Positions 37,701 through 46,493 of a DNA stretch of 64,000 nt are shown one piece after another. A model generated the notes under the pieces. The model had not been told where the DNA came from. It worked only from the letters and a program-made list of their open reading frames with translations, and did no database searches. Each line of letters begins with the position of its first letter. Position 1 is the stretch's first letter. The stretch is taken from positions 22,672,040 to 22,736,039 of the forward strand of contig NC_133225.1 in assembly GCF_040436345.1 (NCBI RefSeq), given 5' to 3'. The translations under genes were made by a program, and so were the position numbers. The stretch is from Pagrus major (lineage: Eukaryota > Chordata > Actinopteri > Spariformes > Sparidae).

Positions 37701-40700
37701 ACAACAGATAAGCTTCCAGAGGAGTTATGGAGATCAGATATGTCAGATTAAAAATTGTACTCTGTGTTGCTCAACCTGTTGGCCTTTATAATAAACAGTA
37801 TAGCATTATCAATGTACCCTGGTTTTAAAAATCCACTGATGTAACTTTAAAATCTCACACTCTTACTCAGAGTCTATGACTAAACTGTCAGTCTTACTGT
37901 CATACTTTTGTCATTTATATGCATGTTTCTCCAAGGTTTTAGCTGGTAACTTGCTGTATTTGTAAGCATTGTTGTATGCATACAGAAGGGGAGCTCTGAT
38001 GTGTTTTATTCGTAAGGATAAAGTATAAGGTGCACTCTGGTAAATGGTTAGCAGCACAGTTTTTGTTGTGAAAGACATGCAGGGTCTTGTGTGTTTATGT
38101 AAGTGCTTTTTTGTTTTTTTAAGAGAGTGAGAGGGAGTAGGAAAAAAACAAAATAACACACAGTAGTTTTCCAATTTCTGAGCTCAGTTTGCCTTCTGAT
38201 ACATTTGGATCCAAGAAATGTTTGAATATGCAGCCATGCATCTCTTCCACATGTGGGTCTTCAGTTTTCTGTGGTTTTCATGGTGTTGTTTGGAAACACG
38301 TTAACTGTGTGAGACTTAGATTTGCCCGATATTAGAAAAAACTGACATTCTTTATATGTAACAAATTATCCAAGAACACTTAAATTAGACTAAAATTTGT
38401 CAGGAAAATAAGAACTGTTGTAGTCTTCCTTGTGATTACTGAGCATGTGCACATTGCAATGACGATGCTGAAAAGATATTTTGTGCAATCCTCGTCAGAC
38501 TGTTGATTTTTTTCACACCAGGGCTCTTTTCACCTGTGGATGTGTTATCAGGGTTGATACTTGGTGGCTATAATACATTTACAAAAATCAATGAAAATGA
38601 TGAAGTAAAACCTTAAAATGATTGTCTTTGTTCTGTTTTAAATCGAGTATTTCCCAAAAGGGCTGGCAAATTATCACATTTCATTTAGTTTTCCTTTTTT
38701 GGAGGTGTAGCTTAGCTTTCAGTGAGAACGAATGCCTCAGTTCTAAGATATCACCTCTCTTACATTGTATGTATGTAAATTCAAGCTCACGTGTTAGCAT
38801 CAGTGTTTAACTTGCATATCACTTCTTACATAATTCATAGACTGAGACACACAACCTTAAACACCAGCTCCTTATTCAAAGCGGTCACCCCTTTCAGCTT
38901 TATCTTACATCATAATATTTACACATTAGTTTTATGTAACTCGTCAAACAGAATGGCCAGGGGGAAACACCGGACTGCTGTTTGATAAAATTAACCAGTC
39001 TACAGGGAAGAGTACACAGTTGAATCAAAGAAAGTCAGCAGCCTCACATTAGCTCTTTCTTTTCAAAAGCTACACAGAAGAGAAACTATTTCGTATTTGA
39101 TGAGACAGATCATACATTTTAAATGAAAATGGAATTACAGTAGACGCACACAAGCTGTCATTCCTCCTCTATTACATAATATAGCTTAAGTATTAAAACT
39201 GTTTCATCATTTACTCATTTGACTGCACCAAAAAGCCCTTGCAAGTGTTTGCACGTCAAACATTTATAAGCAAACCCAGTGCCACCTTGTTATAATTAAC
39301 TGGCATTCCAGCATAAGACTCTCTGTAGGACTCAGTCTCACTCTTAAGGTCAGTGTTTTGCTTTGAAATGAACATTAAATGGAAAAACTGCCTTTGTTTT
39401 ACCACAGCATCAGTGTGTAATAAGATATTAGCAGCAAAACCATCACAGCTTCATTGTTGTACAGTACTGTTAATGTTAAAGGATGAGTTCATCCAAAAAT
39501 TAAAATTCAATCATTATCTACTGACCCTGCTTGGATGGAAAGACAAGTGAAGTTTGGTAGTCCACAAAACATTTCTGAAGCTTGAAAGCAAAACAGCGTG
39601 AAAGTAGATTTACAAGTAGAACTTGAAATAAATAAAAAACAACTGAAATAAACATAAAATGCCTCCATACAAGTCTCCAAAAGCCCAAGATCCCAAACTG
39701 ATTTGAAAAGACATTATTTACACCCTTGACGTGTGGTCGAGCTCATGCACCCACTTCACATGGGGTGCGTGCCAACACTTTTAGCTTAGCAACAGTGATG
39801 ATTTCAGCTTTAAAGGTGCACAATGTAGGTTTGGGGTAGAAATTTCATGCAGAAGAGAAAAATCTTGAGTGATGGATTTTTTAGTGTCTAAGCAAACTAA
39901 ATAAACAAACTGTCTTTGTTTTCATGACTGAATAAAGGAGAACACAGTTTCATACTGTTTTACTTTGTTGATTTTTGGCGGACCCTGCCACCTTTCTAGC
40001 TTCAAACAGTGTTCTGGGACCTTATTTTCCTCTGAGAACAGCTTTTTTATTCAGTTATGGAAAACATGAATATTTCTGAGTTTGTATTATTATCTCAATA
40101 ATATTGTAAATATTAAAATTCTGAGTTGTTTCTACAAAACTACAAATTGCCCCTTTAAAGAGGGTGTAAATAATGCCTCGTCAAATCAATTTGTGATCTC
40201 TGGGCATCCGGTGACTTGGATTACACCAGACAATCTATATGGAGCCTTTTTTTTTTTTTTTTTTTTTTTTTTACATTTTAAACCAAGTTCCCAGCTACTT
40301 CAGTTGTTTGGACTGAGGAACTTTTCAGGAGATAATGAGTGAATTTGTATTTTTGGGTAAACTTATCCTTTAACTTGTGTATAGTGGCACTGTGCTGACA
40401 TCCTACATTTAATTAAAATATAGCAATAGAGAGAAAATTTCAAACATATACAAGGGTCCAACCAAAATTACATTTTATATTTCCAATAATGATCCTCTAT
40501 AATAAATGGTGACCTCCTGCACATTTCCGCCTCCTATCATTTTTCTTTTTCTTCTTATATTGCGTTGGTGGAGATGGTCCATGTGTCCATATTAGTTGGG
40601 TAGGAGAGAAAATCTAATCAGAGGCTTTCTGTTCAGCATAAAAACGATTGGCTGGAGGAGCACTAATGTATCATGTGGTTCAGTTCAGTGCTCCTGGGGA

Positions 40701-42073
40701 TGTCCATTAATTACCTGTCAACAGCCTGTTATGTAACACATAGAACAGGCACTGCTTTCCCTCATTGTGTATACATTGTGGATGTGGGTCAGTGACATTC
40801 ATGTGCGTCACTGACTACATTCAGAGATGCTTCATGCAACAGCTCGACATGACCGTTGTGTCACACTATTGAGGCAAACGCATTGACTGGCAGCCTTTCA
40901 CACAGTCAGTCCCTCTGTCCATGGAGCATGCTGGAATGCTACACCAGATCATTTGTGGCAGACCCAAAACATTCTGGGAGCAGACTAAAACTGCCATTTC
41001 CACAGGTTATGAAATCACACAGCTGCACTATTGGACGAAGAGGGGGAAGTGGATGGAAGGATGTAGGGTGAAAACAGGGGGCGTCAACAGCCAGCAAATC
41101 CTGCTCTTTCTTTCCTCCGTCTCTCCCCCGGCAGTTACATAACGTTCCAATGGAAACAAAGCAGAGGAGGAAACAAACAAGCAACAGGCTCCCTCAGTGT
41201 CTCCGCTGCTAAGCAGCCGTTGCCAAGTGTGTAGCCACTTTGTGTATGTGTTTGCGCTCACAGGGATGATCAGTTGTGTGTTTTGTTTTTGCATTTGTAG
41301 CTGCATGGATGTATGTTGTGTTGTGGCCAGAAAAATGTAATTCAGCTGGAGATAACGTGATCGTAAATAGCTGCTATTGAGAGCCGGGGCTTCTGGAAGC
41401 TGCAGCACCACAGAGGCTCTTTTGTCTGTCATGAACATTCTGTCCTGAACATTATCAGCACATAGAAAGTCTGTGTATAGCCACCCGGGTTCATCCACAT
41501 TGTCAGAGTAGTTATACAACTCTCCATTGGTGAATTTGTTGTGAATTTAAGAGCATTTTGCTGCTAATACAAATGGATTATTGTGGTATGAGGGACAATG
41601 AGCTAAAACCAGGGTATGTAAACTCAACAGAAATCACTTCATCTAAAAACATTCCAAAGCGTAGCCCGAGTCTTGACACCTTTGGCATGCAGTGAGGAGT
41701 CAAAAACTCTGTACATGATTAAAAACCAAATAATAGCTCCATGAATGCATGACGACATAGAAGAGAAAACACAACAAGTATCGATTCAGCAGTAAAATAA
41801 TTAATAGCTTTGCTTCATCAGGACTATGTTGGTAACATGTGCAAACAACCCTACAATTGTCCACCTGAGCCCAACCCACTGAAATAACCAAAACTCTTCC
41901 AACTGTGGCTGAAATGTTTGAATACTAATGTCTTTGAATGCCTTTGTATCTAATTTATTTCTTGTGTTCCCAGGGAGAAGCTGAGAGTTGGAGGGAACCA
42001 GTTAATGGAGCTGAAAGGGGCCCTGGATCATTGTGTTGGGACGACAGGTCAACACACCGCCTTTCCCACGTAG
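20497..42073 (+). CDS. swt1: SWT1 RNA endoribonuclease homolog, complete (16 coding exons, 973 aa)
   Basis: SWT1 is a nuclear PIN-domain endoribonuclease; the yeast protein clears defective mRNPs at the nuclear pore. Joining the 16 exons listed below keeps one frame from the ATG at 20497 to the TAG at 42071, giving 973 residues; the human protein is about 900. Residues 2-12 are a lysine/arginine cluster ([10 protein letters not shown]) typical of a nuclear localisation signal, followed by SSSSSEEDE. Residues 47-440 are Ser/Lys-rich and probably disordered. The PIN domain spans about 460-610 with the expected acidic residues D467 (LVLDTN), E503 (LQEMD), D561 (NDDRVLQ) and D585 (CTNDKNL). The C-terminal third is a predicted helical domain. 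The start has A at -3 and G at +4. In other vertebrates SWT1 also lies tail to tail with IVNS1ABP, which supports the call. Confidence 0.96.
21085..21260. mobile_element. half-copy of the GGCCGATA-type repeat in swt1 intron 2
   Basis: Starts with GGGTCGACCGATATGG and shares AACCGATATTTGGGG and CAACCAGCGATGAAA with 14735-14850. It ends about 120 bp before exon 3. Confidence 0.5.
21379..21452 (+). CDS. swt1: swt1 exon 3
   Basis: Acceptor attttcag, donor GAGAG-gttaga. Encodes residues 23-47, highly charged; the last codon is completed in exon 4. Confidence 0.9.
21585..22674 (+). CDS. swt1: swt1 exon 4, large disordered-region exon
   Basis: Acceptor tacatgtag, donor GATGAG-gtatta; 1090 bp. Encodes residues 47-410, rich in Ser, Lys, Gln and Thr with several short basic patches (for example [19 protein letters not shown]). 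No folded domain recognised. The fast-evolving character fits the N-terminal region of the family. Confidence 0.95.
22829..22958 (+). CDS. swt1: swt1 exon 5
   Basis: Acceptor ttctgtag, donor CACT-gtaagt. Encodes residues 411-454, including a conserved-looking segment before the PIN domain ([13 protein letters not shown]). Confidence 0.92.
23566..23667 (+). CDS. swt1: swt1 exon 6, start of PIN domain
   Basis: Acceptor tttttacag, donor GGAG-gtgcgc. Encodes residues 454-488 with the first catalytic aspartate D467 in [11 protein letters not shown]. Confidence 0.95.
24072..24263 (+). CDS. swt1: swt1 exon 7, PIN domain
   Basis: Acceptor gtctcttag, donor AGCA-gtgagt. Encodes residues 488-552 with E503 in [12 protein letters not shown]. 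Confidence 0.95.
24786..24905. repeat. SINE-like dispersed fragment in swt1 intron 7
   Basis: Contains GCCCAAGGACACTTTGACAT and GACCCGCTCTACCTTCCGAG, words that recur together in many fish genomes. No flanking duplication seen. Confidence 0.35.
25369..25462 (+). CDS. swt1: swt1 exon 8, PIN domain
   Basis: Acceptor tgtccccag, donor TGCAC-gtgagt. Encodes residues 552-583 with D561 in [11 protein letters not shown]. Confidence 0.95.
25919..26148 (+). CDS. swt1: swt1 exon 9, end of PIN domain
   Basis: Acceptor cttttatag, donor AAAG-gtgagc. Encodes residues 583-660; the TNDKNL motif carries the last PIN aspartate D585. The segment after about 615 is a Ser/Gln-rich linker. Confidence 0.95.
26608..26759 (+). 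CDS. swt1: swt1 exon 10
   Basis: Acceptor ttatcacag, donor TTAGAG-gtaaaa. Encodes residues 660-710, strongly amphipathic and probably helical ([19 protein letters not shown]). Confidence 0.92.
26883..27021 (+). CDS. swt1: swt1 exon 11
   Basis: Acceptor cggttcacag, donor CTCAG-gtatgt. Encodes residues 711-757, including [20 protein letters not shown], in the conserved C-terminal domain. Confidence 0.93.
28157..28201. repeat. AGG microsatellite
   Basis: About 15 perfect AGG units inside swt1 intron 11. Confidence 0.95.
28998..29364. mobile_element. small DNA-transposon-like element with TGACCAATAT-type ends
   Basis: The left end AGAGCAACCAATACTGATG and the reverse complement of the right end, AGAGCTTGACCAATATATCAGATG, are similar inverted repeats. 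The interior has ATATCGGCCGATAATAT. Length about 367 bp, no coding frame; in swt1 intron 11. Confidence 0.55.
29814..29953 (+). CDS. swt1: swt1 exon 12
   Basis: Acceptor tttactcag, donor CCACAG-gtcagc. Encodes residues 757-803, helical ([17 protein letters not shown]). Confidence 0.93.
30064..30194 (+). CDS. swt1: swt1 exon 13
   Basis: Acceptor gtgtgcag, donor ATAAG-gtgggt. Encodes residues 804-847: an acidic run (NDDDDEDK) followed by [16 protein letters not shown]. Confidence 0.93.
30525..30671 (+). CDS. swt1: swt1 exon 14
   Basis: Acceptor atgtttcag, donor AGCAG-gtatct. Encodes residues 847-896, including a proline run ([13 protein letters not shown]) and a helix. Confidence 0.93.
30672..34650. 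other. swt1: swt1 intron 14
   Basis: 4.0 kb with a long TG microsatellite at 31648-31739; otherwise no recognised feature. Confidence 0.8.
31648..31739. repeat. TG microsatellite in swt1 intron 14
   Basis: About 46 uninterrupted TG units. Confidence 0.97.
34651..34717 (+). CDS. swt1: swt1 exon 15
   Basis: Acceptor cgtgccag, donor AATAAG-gttggt. Encodes residues 896-918 ([20 protein letters not shown]). Confidence 0.9.
34865..34932 (+). CDS. swt1: swt1 exon 16
   Basis: Acceptor gtgtttcag, donor TACAG-gtagtg. Encodes residues 919-941 ([20 protein letters not shown]). Confidence 0.9.
36715..36945. repeat. palindromic GCAGCTCT-type dispersed repeat
   Basis: Contains GAGAAAATTAATCATTAA and ends in GTTTGTTGCAGCTCTCA. 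Related pieces with TGATTAAT/ATTAATCA words occur at 10285-10480, 19090-19200, 20885-20950 and 62556-62600. A common type of short transposon-derived repeat in teleosts. Confidence 0.45.
39475..40374. mobile_element. fold-back element, family A, interrupted by a family B insertion
   Basis: The left end GTTAAAGGATGAGTTCATCC is matched by the reverse complement of the right end, GTTAAAGGATAAGTTTACCC, and the inverted similarity continues for about 45 bp (AAAAAT-AAATTCA-TCATTATC). Deeper in, GATTTGAAAAGACATTATTTACACCC faces GGGTGTAAATAATG-TCAAATCAATTTG. The element is therefore one long palindrome about 550 bp long, split by the insertion at 39808-40160. A T run of about 29 lies at 40242-40271. 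Confidence 0.75.
39808..40160. mobile_element. inverted-repeat element, family B copy 2 (nested)
   Basis: Ends CTTTAAAGGTGCACAATGTAG and CTACAAATTGCCCCTTTAAAG are inverted repeats. The interior matches 12460-12844. It sits between the two halves of the family A palindrome, so it inserted later. Confidence 0.75.
41974..42073 (+). CDS. swt1: swt1 exon 17, last coding exon
   Basis: Acceptor tgttcccag. Completes the codon left open by exon 16 and encodes residues 941-973 to the TAG at 42071-42073. The end [20 protein letters not shown] is the conserved C-terminal tail; the last dozen residues look less conserved. Confidence 0.9.
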
Positions 42074-42470
42074 CCCTGGTCTGGTCATACTGTGTCTCTG
42101 CAGACCGGAGCTGTTTACCTTTTTTCATTTTTATTTAAATGTGACACGTTGTTGTTCCGTTCCGTTCATTAGTTTGTCAGAAGGGACTTGTTCATTCTTC
42201 ATAGTTCAATATATTTTTGCTTTTGAAATGCAGTTTGTGTATGTTATCTTGGATATTTATTTTATGATACTTTTTGGACCTTATGAATGTGTAATGTGCA
42301 ACAATGTGTGAAGGTACCCACTTTTTATGACAATGACAAACTCTGTTTTAATGTCTGCTCACCGATTTTCAACCCAGACCCTAGTAAGCAGTTGTTTCCC
42401 ATCTTTAATGATCGTTCAACTTCACCAAAAGGTTTCCGTTTCAAGAAGCTCAGTGAGGCTTCTCACTGGG

Positions 42471-43138
42471 CTTAAAGGAAATCATACATTTTGGCAAATA
42501 CACATACTTTCTTGCTGAGAGTTAAATGACAAGAACAATACGATTCTCATTGAATCTATTAAATATGAAGCTCAAGCTTGGAGATGATTAGCTTAGCTTA
42601 GCACAAAAAGACTGGAAGCAGGGGAGAACAGCTAGCCTGGCTCTGTCCAAAGGTAACAAAATCTGCCTACCAGCTCACTAATTAACCCAAACCAAAGTTT
42701 AAGAATGACCATCTTTGTTTTAAGTTTCGTCTTTGTTGGCCAGGCCACAGTGACTTCTAAGAGTCTTGTCATCACCACGAGGTTGATTTTTGTAAACAGG
42801 CGTCTGTGCCATTCATACACATGTTCCACCAAAGAAGAAGAGCAAAAAGTGGATCATTCCGGGCTGAGAAATAGACAGTAAGATCACAAAAATATCTTTG
42901 AAGATGTAACCTGCTAACCAGGTAAAAAAAAAAAAAGTAGTAGTAGTAGAGGTAACACTATGTGACAGAATCACACAGCAATGTATGGAGTGCTGAAGTC
43001 ACTAATGGGGCGACTTCTGTTTATCTTCTGTTTCATATTTATCTTACAGACATGAAAGAAGCATCAGTCCTCTCATCTAACTTTCAGCAAGAATGTGAAT
43101 AGGCGTGTTTCCTAAAATGTAGAACTTTTTCTTTAAAG
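42471..43138. mobile_element. inverted-repeat element in the swt1 3' flank
   Basis: The left end CTTAAAGGAAATCATACATTTTGG is matched by the reverse complement of the right end, CTTTAAAGAAAAAGTTCTACATTTTAGG. Interior words GATTAGCTTAGCTTAGCAC and AGCTAGCCTGGCTCTGTCC are typical of a very abundant teleost repeat. A fragment of the same kind (GAGAAGATCGATACCAC) lies at 7742-7758. Confidence 0.65.
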
Positions 43139-43432
43139 AGAGTCTAATAAAACAGTTGTTTTGGCTTTTAAAAACTTGTTAATATTGATTCCAAAATTTC
43201 TGTTTTATCTCATAAAACCATCACAAACCATGTTTTAGACTTCCCACCACTTACTGCAAATGAGGCAAGGAGAATAAAACAAGGCACTAAAACCTTGTAG
43301 AAAGTTTGGTTGGACATCCCACAGACTATCCTTTGAGCTTCTTGTTTTTTTTATATGATTTTTTGAAAGCCAGGATTGTCAAAGTGGGTAGTCTGAATAT
43401 CTATTTTATAATATAGATAATAAAAAAAAGCA

Positions 43433-43438
<6 letters not shown>

Positions 43439-43499
<61 letters not shown>

Positions 43500-43554
43500 G
43501 TATATATATATATATATGTATATATATATGTATATATATATATATATGTATATA

Positions 43555-43622
<68 letters not shown>
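43439..43622. repeat. TA tract with periodic TG interruptions
   Basis: About 184 bp of TA. In the centre (43487-43562) single TG steps recur with spacings alternating near 12 and 18 bp, giving a 30-bp higher-order period. Confidence 0.95.
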
Positions 43623-43625
<3 letters not shown>

Positions 43626-45306
43626 TTTCTTGAAAAACTAAAGCTATCGGTGAGGTTGTGTCATGCACAGTCATGAATGATAAGGGACAACAACTGGACT
43701 CCATTATTTACTCTGGTTTGAAAACCAGTGAACAGTATGTTTTCAGGTTGCGTACTTTTGGTTGATTTTTAAGTAAAAATGTAAATAATTTAAAAAACAA
43801 ATTATATTTTATGTGAAAAAGTTAAATATTTACAACAAGAAATTCAATATTTTGAAGCATATTTTCTCATCGACATCATTTCCTTCCTCCACTGATCCTC
43901 CAAACTTCTTCAGCCTCAGTAATGTTGCATAACTGCCTTCCTTGTGTAAGGAGAGGCTCAGCTGTGCGGTACAGTAATGCGTGCTGTCAGTGTGGGTGCA
44001 TGTGGCGGCATGTGTGTGCATGCATGGTGACTAAGGGGATTAGACTGCAGGTGACACCGGCAGACAGAGATTACACCTGCTGCTGTGACACACAGAGAGG
44101 CTAAAGCATCAGACGTCATGCAGAGACAGGTGTGGGGAGGGGACAGATAACGAGCAGGACTTCCTGTCTCATTACATCATTTCATAGTCAGACGCTATGA
44201 CCCAGCTCTTATTGAACATTTTGTTCGCCTCAGACATTGACTTTTTGTTCCAGACATATCTCCCGTGCACTGTCTCGGTGAATTTTAATGCACACTTAAT
44301 TTTTCAGTTTAAACCATTTTCATGCTGGAGCAGTCTGTGCCAAAGGAACTCTGTTATTTTAAAGCTTGCCTTGACCTAGAGGGACCCATTTCTGCCTGTC
44401 TTCAGATACTTATCAAGTGCCTGGCTAATGTGAAACAGCTTTTATCCAAGTTTCTTTATGTGCAAATTCCCTTCATTTCCGCAGGGGAACAAGTTTTATC
44501 TTCTCTTAGATTGTTGTCTGTCAGAAAGCTTCTGTCTGAATTTGGTTCCAAGTGCTGGCTGTTCATCATGAGTGAATCATCTGCATGCTTAGCTGCATTT
44601 ACATTTTACAACACATTATGCCTTTAATTTTATTCATTTAACACTTCTTTGATTCAGTCTCTGCCTTCAGCAAAAAGAGAAAGCCAGCAAAACTTGTTCC
44701 CAATTAACTGTGTAAGGGTGACAGAAGTGGCAAACTAGAGGACAGGCAGACTCATCAGTGTCCAAGTCCTCCATTCCTGTAGCACGTGGCCCATATGCTG
44801 CTTTTTTTTCTGTGACTGTCAGGTGTGTCAGAGATTATCACAGGCTACCTTGTGAATGAGCACAGGGTAGGGATTTAATAAATCGACTGGCAGCTGGTGA
44901 CGTCTGAGGTCATGCAGATGTAGCCAGACTCAACACTCGCAGAGTGATGGCCGCCATTCCCTTCCTGCTGAAGTCTGTTCACCAGCTTAGTATAATCTCT
45001 CCTAAAAGACACTTAGAGGAGCAGAAAAAAAACCTGGCTTAGTGTGGTAGTCCCTAAGGAAAATGGTGGCATCGAAAGCTTAGACAGCAGTGACCAGCGG
45101 AGAGTAATTACTCAACGTTAAGAGCAGGACGAGAGGGAGACGAGGTGGCTGAAAAGTCTAAATTTAGCACCCGGTTCAAACGACCATAACCAGACATCTC
45201 AACACTTACTTCTTCACTGTTAAACAGTATTTTTAGTTTATGCCCAACATCACTGAATAATATACATTTAGGAAGAAGGCTAAAGACAAAAAACAGATTT
45301 AAATGA

Positions 45307-45312
45307 TTTATT
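45307..45312 (-). terminator. ivns1abp: ivns1abp polyadenylation signal (candidate)
   Basis: AATAAA on the minus strand, followed after about 17 bases by a T/GT-rich stretch (CTGTTTTTTGTC) of the kind that binds cleavage factors. It would give a 3' UTR of about 0.9 kb. A second AATAAA at 45583-45588 is an alternative. Confidence 0.55.
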
Positions 45313-46230
45313 AATTAAGAAATGTTACAAATGTGATAATTTTCTCGCTTTAACATTCCTTCCAGAAGAATCTGCCAATGCCTGACACTTTAAAACACAA
45401 AAGAAAAAAGAAAAGGATCTTCAGTAAACTGCATCTCTACATACATCAATTAGTTAAATCACAATAACAAAAGTTTGGTTAGCAGAAGCATGGTTTGTGC
45501 GTTTGTGTGGTGTGTGTGCACAGAAAAATTAACTAAAACTGGCACTGGTTAGATTCATTGACTTAACCTGTCTGCTACTACTTTTATTTTATCAGTAAAT
45601 CAGCAGTGTATAAAAAATATAAAAAAGGCCATCATTTAAGATTCAAAAAGCAATCCAGCTTGTTTAAAATGACACAAAAAGCCATGACAGGTGTTTATCA
45701 ACTCGCACTCTGAGTAAGGCTTCAAACCACTGACCTTTAAATATGTGAGCAAAATTACATTTCCACAACAGAAATATTCTTAAATAACTGAACTTTCAAA
45801 AGTCAATTGTCACCACTCCATACTGCCACCTTCCAAGTGACCAATAACTGCGAGCTCATCTGAAAACCCTCAATGAAAGTGACAAACTCTTCAACTCTGA
45901 GAAAAAGAAAAGCACTAAATGTGTATTAAATGTTGGCATATGACAAAAAATGAGGAAGAAATAAAAATATGTACAGCACGGAAAACATTGTATGCAATAT
46001 GCAAAGGCGTCATGTTGCTTTGGGCAACAACCCCTCCATCCCCAATCACCAATTATAAGCCAGTCTTCACTGAAGACCCCTCATCCCAACAATCCCCACC
46101 CCCACCCACATCCGCTCATACACACACAGAACATCACGAAACACGATTACGTCACTAAGCCTGTTAGTTTGGGAAAAAGGTGAAGCACTGTGAAACTCCC
46201 CAACCCCCTGTCTCCCTGTCTCCCCCCTCT

Positions 46231-46493
46231 TCAGTCAGAGAGGGGAGACGGGGCCTTGGTGCAGTCGTTCCACTCGTCTGTCTCAGGGTTGTACACCTCC
46301 ATCGTGTTGAGGAACTCGTTGCCGTCGAATCCGCCCACGGCGTAGATGGTTTCACCCAGCATGGCGACACCCGCGTTGCTGCGAGAAGATGTCATGCTGC
46401 CCAGCATCCTCCACTCATTGCGCATTGGGTCGTACACCTCCACACAGCGGAGCGCGTGGGAGCCATCGAAACCGCCAACGACAAACAGTTTGC
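46231..46493 (-). CDS. ivns1abp: ivns1abp exon 15, last coding exon
   Basis: Acceptor ctgtccag. Encodes residues 564-650: kelch repeats 5 and 6 ([31 protein letters not shown]) and the stop. Confidence 0.96.

Larger units (their letters stand above)
34933..41973. other. swt1: swt1 intron 16, the longest intron of the gene
   Basis: 7.0 kb. It holds the nested elements at 39475-40374, a GCAGCTCTAA-type repeat at 36715-36945, a short SCTAG-like run AGTCTAGTCTAGTCTAG near 36001-36017, and otherwise AT-rich DNA. A minus-strand open frame at 41028-41519 has no recognisable family. Confidence 0.75.
42074..45306. other. convergent intergenic region and swt1 3' UTR
   Basis: The swt1 3' UTR starts here; its end is unclear. 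Candidate poly(A) signals on the plus strand are ATTAAA at 42558 and AATAAA at 43146. The rest holds an inverted-repeat element, a long TA tract and unique-looking DNA without exons. Confidence 0.6.

Noticed and set aside
41028..41519. 163-codon minus-strand frame
   Set aside because: It is inside the last swt1 intron, lacks any recognisable domain and has no splice-compatible partners.
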